This document shows positions 18,878 through 27,257 of a stretch of DNA of 64,000 nucleotides, piece after piece; the first letter of the stretch is position 1; every line of letters begins with the position of its first letter. The notes under the pieces were generated by a model. The model searched no databases. It was not told where the DNA came from and saw nothing but the letters and a program-made list of their open reading frames with translations. Both the position numbers and the translations under genes were made by a program. Source of the stretch: Bordetella parapertussis (GTDB lineage: Bacteria > Pseudomonadota > Gammaproteobacteria > Burkholderiales > Burkholderiaceae_C); the NCBI GenBank assembly GCA_945901125.1, contig CAMDKD010000006.1, positions 1-64,000 of the forward strand, given 5' to 3'.

Positions 18878-19524
18878 TGAACTACCCGCATCCTTTATTG
18901 GCGCGCGAAGGCTGGCCTTTCATCGGGCTGGCCGCTGTTGCCTCTTTGCTGTTGACGCTGCTGTGGGGCTGGCAATCGGCAGTACCGGCCTACATCGTGC
19001 TGGTGTTTGTGGTTCAGTTTTTCCGCGACCCGCCACGCGCTGTGCCGGATGTGGCGAACGCAGTGCTGTCGCCCGCCGACGGCCGCATCGTCAAGATCGA
19101 AAAAGTGCGCGACCCGTATGCCGATCGCGACGCTTTGCTGGTCAGCGTGTTCATGAATGTGTTCAATGTCCACAGCAACCGCGCAAGCGTCAACGGTCGC
19201 GTGCGGGCTGTGCATTACTTCCCCGGCCTGTTTGTGAATGCAGATCTGGACAAAGCCTCGACGGAAAACGAACGCAACGCCGTCATCATTGATGCCGACG
19301 TCAACGGTGAACATCAAGTGGTCACGCTGGTGCAGGTCGCCGGACTGATTGCGCGCCGCATTCTTTGCTATGTGCATCCCGGCGATGCTCTGGAAAAAGG
19401 CCAGCGTTACGGCTTTATCCGTTTCGGTTCACGGGTCGATGTGTACCTGCCCTTGACCGCGGTTGTCTGCGTCGCTCCCGGCGATGTGGTGTCAGCCACC
19501 AGCACCGTGTTGGCCACGCTGTAA
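18877..19524 (+). CDS. psd: Phosphatidylserine decarboxylase proenzyme, short form
   Basis: 215 residues, the short archaeal/PSD-B-like class. An N-terminal membrane segment (about 12-45) is followed by SPADGRIVKIE and NVFNVHSNR. The processing site is FGSRVD near residue 190, where Gly-Ser cleavage makes the pyruvoyl prosthetic group. It converts phosphatidylserine to phosphatidylethanolamine at the inner membrane. pssA, which supplies its substrate, follows four bases after the stop, so the two steps are encoded together. Confidence 0.95.
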   Translation: MNYPHPLLAREGWPFIGLAAVASLLLTLLWGWQSAVPAYIVLVFVVQFFRDPPRAVPDVANAVLSPADGRIVKIEKVRDPYADRDALLVSVFMNVFNVHSNRASVNGRVRAVHYFPGLFVNADLDKASTENERNAVIIDADVNGEHQVVTLVQVAGLIARRILCYVHPGDALEKGQRYGFIRFGSRVDVYLPLTAVVCVAPGDVVSATSTVLATL

Positions 19525-19528
19525 AGCC

Positions 19529-20332
19529 ATGAATCCCCAAGAGCCGAACGACCACGTAGAAGAAGTGCCCAGCCGTTTGCGCAAGGGCATTTACGTGCTG
19601 CCCAATTTGTTCACGCTGGCTGCTTTGTTCGGTGGTTTTTATGCCATCGTCATGGCCATGAACAACCACTATGAAGCTTCTGCCATCGGGGTGTTCGCCG
19701 CCATGGTGCTCGACAGCCTTGACGGGCGCGTGGCGCGCATGACCAACACCCAATCGGCGTTCGGCGCGCAAATGGATTCGCTTGCCGATATGGTGTCTTT
19801 CGGCGCAGCCCCGGCTTTGATCAGTTATGAATGGGCGCTCAAGGACCTGGGCCGCTGGGGCTGGTTTGCCGCGTTTGTGTATTGCGCTTGCGCGGCACTG
19901 CGACTCGCCCGCTTCAACGTCAATACCTCGGTGGTTGACAAGCGCTTTTTCCAAGGCCTGCCTTCACCTGCGGCGGCGGCGCTGGTGATGGGATTTGTCT
20001 GGTTTGTCACGGTGCTTGAAATCAACAAAGCTGACATGGCCTGGCTGATTTTCACGCTCAGCCTGTACGCCGGTCTGACCATGGTCAGCAACGTGCCTTT
20101 TTACAGTTTCAAAGATTTCCGCATGCGCAAAAGTGTGCCGTTTGCGGTCATCGTCTCTATCGCTTTGATCATTGCGGTGATCAATATTCATCCGCCTATC
20201 GTGTTGTTCTCGCTGTTCATGGCTTACGGCTTCAGCGGCTACGCTGTCTATGGCTGGCGCCGTGCCAAAGGCCTGCCCACCAGCGTCATCAGCACTTCCA
20301 CGGACGAGCCGGATGAGAAAGGTCTGCATTAA
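19529..20332 (+). CDS. pssA: CDP-diacylglycerol-serine O-phosphatidyltransferase
   Basis: 267 residues of a polytopic CDP-alcohol phosphatidyltransferase. The signature D-x2-D-G-x2-A-R-x8-G-x3-D-x3-D is intact, running from DSLDGRVARM to AQMDSLAD at about residues 67-92. It makes phosphatidylserine from CDP-diacylglycerol and serine. ATG 19529 follows the psd stop; an open frame reaching back to 19463 lies inside psd and is not needed. The substrate comes from cdsA at 51645 in this window. Confidence 0.95.
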   Translation: MNPQEPNDHVEEVPSRLRKGIYVLPNLFTLAALFGGFYAIVMAMNNHYEASAIGVFAAMVLDSLDGRVARMTNTQSAFGAQMDSLADMVSFGAAPALISYEWALKDLGRWGWFAAFVYCACAALRLARFNVNTSVVDKRFFQGLPSPAAAALVMGFVWFVTVLEINKADMAWLIFTLSLYAGLTMVSNVPFYSFKDFRMRKSVPFAVIVSIALIIAVINIHPPIVLFSLFMAYGFSGYAVYGWRRAKGLPTSVISTSTDEPDEKGLH

Positions 20333-20364
20333 GAAGCCGTTTTTCTTTATGCTACATTCCGACC

Positions 20365-20418
20365 ATGACCAATTTGCTCAACACACTGCTACTAGGCTCC
20401 CAAGGGCCCGGACAGTAA
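20365..20418 (+). CDS. leuL: leuA leader peptide (leucine attenuator)
   Basis: A 17-codon ORF reads MTNLLNTLLLGSQGPGQ. Five of its first ten codons are Leu (TTG CTC and CTG CTA CTA), including the rare CTA twice. It lies 102 bases before leuA and just before a terminator hairpin, the arrangement of a transcription attenuator. Bases 402-410 (AAGGGCCCG) resemble the left arm of that terminator and can pair with GGCCC at 440-444. A ribosome stalled on the Leu codons would leave them free. No Shine-Dalgarno is visible. A weak TTAAGA-N18-TACATT pair would start transcription at or near the ATG, so a leaderless message is possible. Confidence 0.75.
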   Translation: MTNLLNTLLLGSQGPGQ

Positions 20419-20437
20419 CGCTTGCGCGATTGTTTCC

Positions 20438-20474
20438 AAGGCCCGTATGCACCCGCAACGGGCCTTTTGTTTTG
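20438..20474 (+). terminator. Attenuator terminator upstream of leuA
   Basis: AAGGCCCG (20438-20445) pairs with CGGGCCTT (20459-20466) and is followed by TTTTGTTTT. It sits between the Leu-rich leader peptide and leuA. It should form when the leader peptide is translated to its stop, and be prevented when ribosomes stall at the Leu codons. Confidence 0.8.
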
Positions 20475-20519
20475 GTGCTTTGCGGGTTGAGCGGTGGCTA
20501 AACACACAGGAGTTGATTG

Positions 20520-22058
20520 ATGAGCGACCATTTGATTATTTTTGACACCACCTTGCGCGATGGCGAGCAATCCCCCGGCGCGTCCATGACGCGGGATGAG
20601 AAATTGCGGATTGCCAGACAACTGGAAAGACTGCGTGTCGATGTGATTGAAGCCGGTTTTGCGGCCAGCTCGGAAGGCGATTTCCAGGCAGTCAAGGCGA
20701 TTGCCAATGCCATCACCGAATCCATTGTTTGCTCCTTGTCGCGGGCTAACGATCGGGATATTTCCCGTGCCGCTGAGGCGCTCAAAGGCGCCAAGCGCTC
20801 GCGCATACATACCTTCATCGCCACCTCTGCCCTGCACATGGAAAAGAAGTTGCGCATGACCCCGGACCAGGTGTTTGAGCAAGCCAAACAATCTGTGCGT
20901 TTTGCGCGTAATTTGGTGGCTGATGTTGAATTCAGCCCGGAAGACGGCTACCGCAGCGATGTGGATTTTTTATGCCGCGTGATCGAAGCCGTTATCGACG
21001 AAGGTGCGACCACCATCAACGTGCCGGATACCGTGGGTTACGCCGTGCCCGAGTTGTACGGTCATTTCATCAAAACACTGCGCGAGCGCATTCCCAATTC
21101 AGACAAAGCCGTCTGGTCGGTGCATTGCCATAACGACTTGGGCATGGCGGTGGCCAATTCTCTGGCTGGTGTGCAAATCGGCGGAGCCCGCCAGGTCGAA
21201 TGCACCATCAACGGTTTGGGCGAACGTGCCGGTAACTGTTCGCTCGAAGAAATCGTCATGGCGGTGAAAACCCGCAAAGATTATTTCGGTTTGACGCTGG
21301 GCATAGAGACTCAGCATATTTTGGCGGCCAGTCGAATGGTCAGCCAGACCACCGGTTTTGTGGTGCAGCCCAACAAGGCCGTGGTCGGTGCGAATGCGTT
21401 TGCGCATGCCTCTGGCATACACCAGGACGGCGTGTTGAAAGCCCGCGATACCTACGAAATCATGCGCGCCGAAGACGTGGGCTGGAGCGCCAACAAAATC
21501 GTCTTGGGCAAATTAAGCGGGCGCAATGCGTTCAAACAGCGTTTGCAGGATTTGGGTGTCGAGCTTGAAAGCGAAGCCGAAACCAATGCAGCATTCACGC
21601 GCTTCAAGGAATTGGCGGATCGAAAGAGTGAAATTTTCGACGAAGACATTCTGGCCCTGGTCAGCGAAGAAAGCGTCTCGCACAACGACGATGTGTTCAC
21701 TTTTGTCAAGCTGTCGCAGCGCAGCGAAACCGGTGAGCAACCGCATGCTTCCATTGTGTTCACAGACGCGGGCAAAGAGGTGTCGTGTGAATCCGGTGGC
21801 AACGGCCCGGTCGATGCCTCGCTCAAAGCGATTGAAAAACACGTGCAAAGCGGTGCGGAAATGGTTTTGTATTCGGTCAACGCCATCAGCGGTTCGACTG
21901 AAAGCCAAGGCGAAGTCACGGTGCGATTGCAAAACAACGGTCGCATCGTCAACGGTGTGGGCGCAGACCCTGACATTGTGGTGGCTTCGGCCAAAGCCTA
22001 TTTGAGTGCCCTGAACAAGTTGCAAAGCAAGGCGGAGCGCGTGGCAGCCCAGGGTTGA
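20520..22058 (+). CDS. leuA: 2-isopropylmalate synthase
   Basis: 512 residues. The N-terminal TIM barrel has FDTTLRDGEQSPGASM with the metal-binding Asp, and HCHNDLGMAVANS with the metal-binding His residues. The C-terminal regulatory domain (about 390-510) is the leucine-binding allosteric region. It condenses acetyl-CoA with 2-oxoisovalerate, the first committed step to leucine. ATG 20520 follows CAGGAG at good spacing. Expression is likely controlled by leucyl-tRNA supply through the leader peptide and terminator just upstream, on top of any readthrough from the ilv-psd-pssA operon. Confidence 0.97.
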   Translation: MSDHLIIFDTTLRDGEQSPGASMTRDEKLRIARQLERLRVDVIEAGFAASSEGDFQAVKAIANAITESIVCSLSRANDRDISRAAEALKGAKRSRIHTFIATSALHMEKKLRMTPDQVFEQAKQSVRFARNLVADVEFSPEDGYRSDVDFLCRVIEAVIDEGATTINVPDTVGYAVPELYGHFIKTLRERIPNSDKAVWSVHCHNDLGMAVANSLAGVQIGGARQVECTINGLGERAGNCSLEEIVMAVKTRKDYFGLTLGIETQHILAASRMVSQTTGFVVQPNKAVVGANAFAHASGIHQDGVLKARDTYEIMRAEDVGWSANKIVLGKLSGRNAFKQRLQDLGVELESEAETNAAFTRFKELADRKSEIFDEDILALVSEESVSHNDDVFTFVKLSQRSETGEQPHASIVFTDAGKEVSCESGGNGPVDASLKAIEKHVQSGAEMVLYSVNAISGSTESQGEVTVRLQNNGRIVNGVGADPDIVVASAKAYLSALNKLQSKAERVAAQG

Positions 22059-22195
22059 GTCAAAATGAATTTCTTTTGACGCATTGAAGACCCTTAGTCC
22101 TTTAAAAATGACATGCAAGTCTTTGATATTGCCAGATTTTTCAAATACGCTTAAACTCGGGTGAATCGGTTTTTACACCGGACAAGGATAGTCTT

Positions 22196-23173
22196 TTGAA
22201 AATTTTCCGCACTTACATGATTGTTGTTGTCACTGCTTTGAGCCTGGCGCTGTTTTCAACCGCTTCTTTTGCCCGCCCGCACACAGTGGCTAGCAAGAAG
22301 TCGGCGGTCAAAATGAAAGTCGGTCGCAAAAAAGTCAAGAAGTTACGAGCCCGCGCTGTGGTGCCGGTTCGTCCCTCTTTTGGCAAGATCGCCGGTCTGC
22401 ACGGCAGCAGCGACGAGTTGTCACTCAAATCCAGCGTCGCCTATGTCATCGACCAGGACACTCAAGAAGTCCTTCTCAGCAAAAATGACAACGCTATTCT
22501 TCCCATCGCCTCCATCACCAAGCTGATGACCGGTTTGGTGATTCGCGAATCCAATCTCAGCATGGACGAACCCATCACCATCACCAGCGAAGACGTGGAC
22601 ATGGAAAAAGGCAGCAGTTCGCGCTTGCGCCCGGGCACCACATTGACACGCGGCGAATTGCTGCACTTGGCACTCATGTCCAGCGAAAACCGCGCTGCTC
22701 ACGCGCTAGGCCGTACCTTCCCGCAAGGCTTGAACGCTTTCATCAGTCAGATGAACAGCAAGGCCAAACAATTGGGCATGGGCGACACCAATTACGCCGA
22801 ACCTACCGGTTTGTCCAGCAAAAACCAGTCCTCTGCCAAAGACCTGGCCACGCTGGTCGCTTATGCGGCCAACGACCCCATCTTGCGCGAATTGACCACC
22901 TCAGGCGGCACAGCAGTCGAAGTTGGAAACCACACCTTGAAATACAAGTCGACCAACCGCTTGGTGACCAACCCGCAATGGAGCATAGATTTGCAAAAAA
23001 CCGGCTATATCTCTGAAGCCGGTCAATGCCTGGTCATGCAAGCCAAAATCGCCGGCCGCAAACTCGTCATGGTGTTTCTGGATTCAGCCGGTAAATTCAG
23101 CCGTACCGCGGACGCAGAACGCGTGCGCCGCTGGGTAGAACTGCGTCACCCGGCTGTAAAGCCGCAAACCTGA
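22196..23173 (+). CDS. pbpG: Penicillin-binding protein 7-like D-Ala-D-Ala endopeptidase
   Basis: 325 residues of serine peptidase family S11. An N-terminal signal peptide ends near FARPH, followed by a very basic linker rich in Lys and Arg. The catalytic motifs are all present: SITK (SxxK) near residue 105, SEN in MSSENRAAHALG, and KTG in LQKTGYI. It should cleave DD-crosslinks of peptidoglycan in the periplasm. The start is TTG 22196 with AAGGA upstream; ATG 22217 would shorten the signal peptide. It is shorter than DacA-type carboxypeptidases and lacks their C-terminal membrane anchor, which favours PbpG. Confidence 0.88.
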   Translation: MKIFRTYMIVVVTALSLALFSTASFARPHTVASKKSAVKMKVGRKKVKKLRARAVVPVRPSFGKIAGLHGSSDELSLKSSVAYVIDQDTQEVLLSKNDNAILPIASITKLMTGLVIRESNLSMDEPITITSEDVDMEKGSSSRLRPGTTLTRGELLHLALMSSENRAAHALGRTFPQGLNAFISQMNSKAKQLGMGDTNYAEPTGLSSKNQSSAKDLATLVAYAANDPILRELTTSGGTAVEVGNHTLKYKSTNRLVTNPQWSIDLQKTGYISEAGQCLVMQAKIAGRKLVMVFLDSAGKFSRTADAERVRRWVELRHPAVKPQT

Positions 23174-23199
23174 AACCGCTGACAGCGGCAGACGGCTTG

Positions 23200-23979
23200 T
23201 CAGTCTGCCATGAATCCCAGCGAGTTCGATATATGACTGGCAGTGGCTTGAAGTTTGGCCAGCCAGCCTTCGTCCAGCCGGTCAGCCGGTGCTGAAATAG
23301 ACAAGCCTGCAATCAGCTTGCCCTGATCGTCGTAAATACCGGCGGCCATGCAACGTACCCCGAGTTCAAGTTCTTCGTTATCTCTGGCAAAACCGTTTTG
23401 GCGCACTTTAGCCAGTTCCTTTTCCAAGGCGGCTAATTGCGTGATGCTGTTGCGGGTATGGCCGCTCAAACCGGTTTTGGTCGCATAGGCGCGCACACGC
23501 GCAGCTTCATCAGCCGCCAGAAATAATTTGCCCACCGAGGTCAGGTGCAACGGGGCCCGCCCGCCTATGGCGCGAACCACTTGCATGCCGGAGCGCTCGC
23601 TGTAGGCCCGCTCTACATACACGATTTCATCCGCCTGGCGCACGCTCAGGTTCACTGGCTGCTGAATCATTTGATGCAATTCGCGCATGGGTTTGAGCGC
23701 AGCGTCGCGCACATTCAGACGGGCTTTGACGAAGTTGCCCAACTCCAGCAAGCGCATGCCCAGCCGGTAGTGGCCCGGTTCCGGTCTGTCGACAAAGCGT
23801 CCGCTCACCAGGTCGTTCAAAATACGGTGGGCTGTCGAGGGGTGCAGACCTGTTTTTTCGCTGATGTCCTTGAGCGTGGTCGTGCCTTCTCTGGCTGCCA
23901 GCTCATTCATCAAAGTGAACATCCGCTCCAATACTTGTATGGAGGGAGTGCGAGTTATGTCGTCATCGGAATTTCGCAT
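23200..23979 (-). CDS. IclR-family transcriptional regulator
   Basis: 259 residues. An N-terminal winged helix-turn-helix (about 15-75, with LKDISEKTGLHPSTAHRILNDL) is followed by an effector-binding domain. That domain has the IclR hallmarks LTSVGKLFLA and CMAAGIYDDQGKLIAGLSIS. Family members usually sense small aromatic or acidic metabolites. The target cannot be read from context: neighbours are pbpG (convergent) and the bpt gene (co-directional, 24 bases away). Confidence 0.92.
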   Translation of the reverse strand: MRNSDDDITRTPSIQVLERMFTLMNELAAREGTTTLKDISEKTGLHPSTAHRILNDLVSGRFVDRPEPGHYRLGMRLLELGNFVKARLNVRDAALKPMRELHQMIQQPVNLSVRQADEIVYVERAYSERSGMQVVRAIGGRAPLHLTSVGKLFLAADEAARVRAYATKTGLSGHTRNSITQLAALEKELAKVRQNGFARDNEELELGVRCMAAGIYDDQGKLIAGLSISAPADRLDEGWLAKLQATASHISNSLGFMAD

Positions 23980-24003
23980 GACGGGATTTTAAGCCCCGCA
24001 GCT

Positions 24004-24741
24004 TCAGGCTTCACGCCACTGGCCGTCTGTCAGCAATTGATGCGGGTTGAACAAGGCCTTGTAATCCATTTTGGGGCTTTGCTGTATCCAATAGCCGAGG
24101 TAAACATAGGGCAGGCCGAGACGGCGCGCCTGATCGATTTGCCAGAGCACGCAAAAAGTACCCAGGCCCGATCTGGCAAGCGGGTCAAAAAACGTATACA
24201 CCGCAGACAAACCGTCATTCAGCACATCCAGGATGGAGACCATGCGCAATGTGCCGGGGCTGCCGTCCTGCAAGGGCGGGTCGCGGAATTCCACCAGGCG
24301 TGAATTGACGCGGCTTTGCAGCAGAAACTGGGTGTATTGCTCGACGCTGTCCTGGTCCATGCCGCCGCCTGCGTGTCTGCCGGTCTGGTATTTCAAGTAC
24401 AAGTCGTAATGCTCGGGCACATAGGTCAATTCGCAAATCTGCGCGGTCAGTCCCGCATGTTGTTTTTGAGTACGGCGCTGGCTGCGGTTGGGCTGAAAGT
24501 GGTCAGCCACTATGCGCAATGGCACGCAAGCCCGGCAGCCGTCGCAATATGGCCGGTAAGTGAACAAACCGCTGCGTCTAAAGCCTTTGGCTACCAGTTC
24601 TGAATAAGTGTCGTTGTGAATCAGGTGGCTGGGGGTGGCGACCTGTGACCTGGCTTGCCTGTCGTCAAGGTAACTGCAAGGGTAGGGCGCAGTGGCGTAA
24701 AACTGCAAAGATTGAAGCGGTAAATCCTTGAGGTGGGTCAC
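24004..24741 (-). CDS. bpt: Aspartate/glutamate leucyltransferase (Bpt, ATE1-like)
   Basis: 245 residues. The N-terminal Cys cluster YRPYCDGCRACVPLRI and the C-terminal GNAT-like half with YVYLGYWI match bacterial ATE1-like leucyltransferases. These add Leu from Leu-tRNA to proteins with N-terminal Asp or Glu, marking them for ClpS/ClpAP. The start is GTG 24741 (VTHLKDLPLQ), two bases after the aat stop; longer in-frame extensions lie within aat. The pairing of aat and bpt concentrates both bacterial N-degron transferases in one operon. Confidence 0.93.
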   Translation of the reverse strand: MTHLKDLPLQSLQFYATAPYPCSYLDDRQARSQVATPSHLIHNDTYSELVAKGFRRSGLFTYRPYCDGCRACVPLRIVADHFQPNRSQRRTQKQHAGLTAQICELTYVPEHYDLYLKYQTGRHAGGGMDQDSVEQYTQFLLQSRVNSRLVEFRDPPLQDGSPGTLRMVSILDVLNDGLSAVYTFFDPLARSGLGTFCVLWQIDQARRLGLPYVYLGYWIQQSPKMDYKALFNPHQLLTDGQWREA

Positions 24742-24743
24742 GT

Positions 24744-25493
24744 TCAGCTGCTTTGATTCAGTATCTGCTTCCAGTATATGGGCTGGTATTCCCACCGCAT
24801 GGGCGTCAGGGTCTTTGCCTGAGCCACGGATGCCAGAAAGTCCTGGCGGCGGATTTCGCGGGCGCCCAGGCTGGCCAGATGCGAGGTTTTTTGCTGGCAA
24901 TCCACCCACTTCACCTGATGCGCTTTGCAAAAGCTGATGAGCGCGGCCAGCGCAAGTTTGGAGCCGTTGGTCTGCAAACTGAACATGGATTCGCCGAACA
25001 CCGCCTGCCCCAGCGCAATGCAATACAGACCGCCGACCAGGCTGCCGTTAACCCAGGCTTCCACGCTGTGTGCATAGCCCGCCCTGTGCAATTGCACGTA
25101 AGCTTGCACCATGTCCTTGACGATCCAAGTGCCTGACTGACCGGGGCGCAGCGAGCGTGCGCAGTGATTTATCACGGCTTCAAAATCATGGTTCATGCGG
25201 ATTTGCAGCGAACCCTCGGCCAGCATGTGCAACAGAATTTTGCGCAATGAGCGGTGCAGTTTGAATTCATCACAAGGCAGCACCATGCGCGGATCGGTAC
25301 ACCACCACATCACCGGCTGACCGTCGCTGTACCAAGGAAAACAACCCTGGCCGTAGGCTTGCAACAGGCGCGGCAAGGCCAGGCCACCGCCTATGGCCAG
25401 CAGTCCGGGCGCTACCGTGTCTTTGCCCCAGGCCAGTTCAGGCGCGGGCAAAGGGTCGGAGACGGACAACTGAATGACCGGGGGTTGTTGCAT
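24744..25493 (-). CDS. aat: Leucyl/phenylalanyl-tRNA-protein transferase
   Basis: 249 residues. Family hallmarks include AYGQGCFPWYSDGQPVMWW near the N-terminus, GESMFS and a conserved VDCQQKTSHLASLGA. It transfers Leu or Phe from aminoacyl-tRNA to proteins with N-terminal Arg or Lys. The start is ATG 25493 (MQQPPVIQLS); further in-frame sequence upstream overlaps the divergent crotonase gene and its ribosome site. bpt follows with a two-base gap. Confidence 0.95.
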   Translation of the reverse strand: MQQPPVIQLSVSDPLPAPELAWGKDTVAPGLLAIGGGLALPRLLQAYGQGCFPWYSDGQPVMWWCTDPRMVLPCDEFKLHRSLRKILLHMLAEGSLQIRMNHDFEAVINHCARSLRPGQSGTWIVKDMVQAYVQLHRAGYAHSVEAWVNGSLVGGLYCIALGQAVFGESMFSLQTNGSKLALAALISFCKAHQVKWVDCQQKTSHLASLGAREIRRQDFLASVAQAKTLTPMRWEYQPIYWKQILNQSS

Positions 25494-25545
25494 CACAATA
25501 GAGCTAATTTCATCAGCAGATATCCATTCAAGGAGAAGATACACC

Positions 25546-26340
25546 ATGCAAGCACATGCCCAAACGATGGTGATCACCGAAAACCCGACGCCGGGCATAG
25601 TGCGTCTGGTCTTGAACAAACCCGACAGCTTCAATGCCTTGTCGACAGAGATGCTGCAATCTTTGCAAGCGGCCTTGACCGCGATCAGCGCTGAGGCCGG
25701 TTGCCGTGTGGTGATACTTGCGGCCCAGGGCAAGGCGTTTTCTGCCGGTCACGATTTGCGTGAAATGCGCAGCCACCCCGATCAGGCTTACTACACAGAG
25801 CTGTTTGCTCTGTGTTCCAAAGTGATGATGCAAATTCAGCAGTTGCCGCAACCGGTGGTGGCCCAGGTGCAAGGAATTGCAACGGCCGCTGGTTGCCAGT
25901 TGGTCAGCATGTGCGACCTGGCTGTCGCCGCCGACAGCGCTAAGTTTGCCGTCTCCGGCATCAATTACGGTTTGTTTTGTTCGACCCCGGGCGTGGGTTT
26001 GAGCCGCAATATGCACCGCAAGCAAGCCATGGAAATGCTGTTGACCGGCGACTTTATCGATGCGCCGCTGGCGGTTGAACGCGGCTTGATCAACCACAGC
26101 GTGCCTTTGGAACAACTTGAAGACACTGTGTTGAAGCTGTGTCTCAAGATCAGCGCCAAACCCGAACCAGCCGTGAGAATGGGCAAAGAGCTTTTTTACA
26201 AGCAACTGGAAATGGGCATCTCAGCGGCCTACCAGTTGGCCGGTCAGACCATGGCCTGCAACATGATGGACGAGACTGCTCAGGAAGGTTTTCAGGCTTT
26301 TCTGGATAAGCGCAAACCGTCCTGGAGCTCTGACGCTTGA
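25546..26340 (+). CDS. Enoyl-CoA hydratase/isomerase family protein (ECHDC3-like)
   Basis: 264 residues of the crotonase fold. The oxyanion-hole segment AFSAGHDLREM and the second one QGIATAAGCQLVSMCDLAVA are present and resemble the ECHDC3-type subgroup. The usual catalytic Glu pair of true enoyl-CoA hydratases is not obvious, so the reaction is uncertain. ATG 25546 follows AAGGAGAAG. It diverges from aat with 52 bases between starts. Its stop codon touches that of the convergent lipoprotein gene. Confidence 0.85.
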   Translation: MQAHAQTMVITENPTPGIVRLVLNKPDSFNALSTEMLQSLQAALTAISAEAGCRVVILAAQGKAFSAGHDLREMRSHPDQAYYTELFALCSKVMMQIQQLPQPVVAQVQGIATAAGCQLVSMCDLAVAADSAKFAVSGINYGLFCSTPGVGLSRNMHRKQAMEMLLTGDFIDAPLAVERGLINHSVPLEQLEDTVLKLCLKISAKPEPAVRMGKELFYKQLEMGISAAYQLAGQTMACNMMDETAQEGFQAFLDKRKPSWSSDA

Positions 26341-26694
26341 TCAGTGCGGATTTTCAAAAAACACGATGTTTGAATAATTGCTGAATTCGAAGTAAACCTT
26401 TTTTTCGCCAGGGTCGACTTGCATATTCAAGTTCTCATCCAAGTAGCCATAGCCAAAGCGGTAATCACGTGGTTTGCCGTCATCGGTGCCCAAAGCCGTG
26501 CTCAGCTTGTCGACTTTTAAAAACCGCCGCACCAGTTTGTCGCCTGCATAAATTTCGAGCACACCGTCGGTGCCGGTCCAGTTTTGAATGTCGCGTCCGA
26601 TTTTGTTTTGCTGCTCCTGTGTACAGCCGCCAAGCAGCAAGCCCGACAGCAACAAAGACAAAAGCGACAGGCTGGCAATAGGTTTTTTTTTCAT
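26341..26694 (-). CDS. Small putative lipoprotein
   Basis: 117 residues from ATG 26694. A basic start (MKKKPIAS) is followed by a Leu-rich signal helix and the lipobox LLLGGC, so Cys near residue 24 would be lipidated after signal peptidase II cleavage. The mature part contains a predicted beta-rich stretch (LEIYAGDKLVRRFLKVDKL, then RDYRFGYGYLDENL). I do not recognise a named family. An in-frame start 42 bases further upstream would spoil the signal peptide. It follows the HIT gene after 19 bases. Confidence 0.72.
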   Translation of the reverse strand: MKKKPIASLSLLSLLLSGLLLGGCTQEQQNKIGRDIQNWTGTDGVLEIYAGDKLVRRFLKVDKLSTALGTDDGKPRDYRFGYGYLDENLNMQVDPGEKKVYFEFSNYSNIVFFENPH

Positions 26695-26713
26695 GGGCTG
26701 GGCCGGTTGGTTA

Positions 26714-27139
26714 TCAGGGTTTGGCGTCGCCAGCATCAGGAGTTTCGGCTTTCTTGTCCCAGAAAACCGCTTTGTCCGGGATCAGCCAACGTATGCCGCC
26801 GCGCGGGTCTGGCACATCGCCCTTGAAGCGGGGAATCAGGTGCATATTGGTGTGCATGACGGTCTGGCCTGCGGAAAAACCTTCGTTGACGCCGATATTG
26901 AATCCTTGCGGGTTAAGTTCAGTTTGAAGCTTGTTTTTCACACGCATCATCAAGGCCATCATGTCTTCGCGTTCCTGATTGGTTAAATCGAAAAACGAGG
27001 CGGTATGTCTGCGCGGAATGATGAGAGTGTGACCCGGCGAGACAGGGAAGACATCGTTGAAGGCGATTGACAAAGCGCTTTCGTCAGCGATACGGGCCGG
27101 GGCCAGCGAGCAGTAAGTACAGGTGATTGGTTTGTCCAT
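26714..27139 (-). CDS. HIT-family protein with altered catalytic triad
   Basis: 141 residues of the histidine-triad fold. It begins with CTYCSLAP, then has FPVSPGHTLIIPRRHTASF, GFNIGVNEG and the motif region GQTVMHTNMHLIPRFKGD. In HIT hydrolases the motif is H-x-H-x-H and the middle His is the nucleophile. Here that position is Asn (codon AAT on the minus strand). The rest of the active-site frame and the C-terminal PDPRGGIRWLIPDKAVFW look normal. The protein may bind nucleotides without hydrolysing them, or use another residue. It is divergent from the methyltransferase operon. Confidence 0.85.
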   Translation of the reverse strand: MDKPITCTYCSLAPARIADESALSIAFNDVFPVSPGHTLIIPRRHTASFFDLTNQEREDMMALMMRVKNKLQTELNPQGFNIGVNEGFSAGQTVMHTNMHLIPRFKGDVPDPRGGIRWLIPDKAVFWDKKAETPDAGDAKP

Positions 27140-27257
27140 GAGAAATTATGCGCCAAGTCTTTGCCCTAGGACATGCTGATATGCTTGATAAAAAGTATCG
27201 GTTTAGTTTTTATGAATGACCGGTTACTCGGAGTATGTATTCAATTCGAGGAAAACA

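Noticed and set aside
22059..22080. GTCAAAA/TTTTGAC dyad directly after leuA as a terminator
   Set aside because: The stem is AT-rich and no T-run follows, so intrinsic termination is unlikely.
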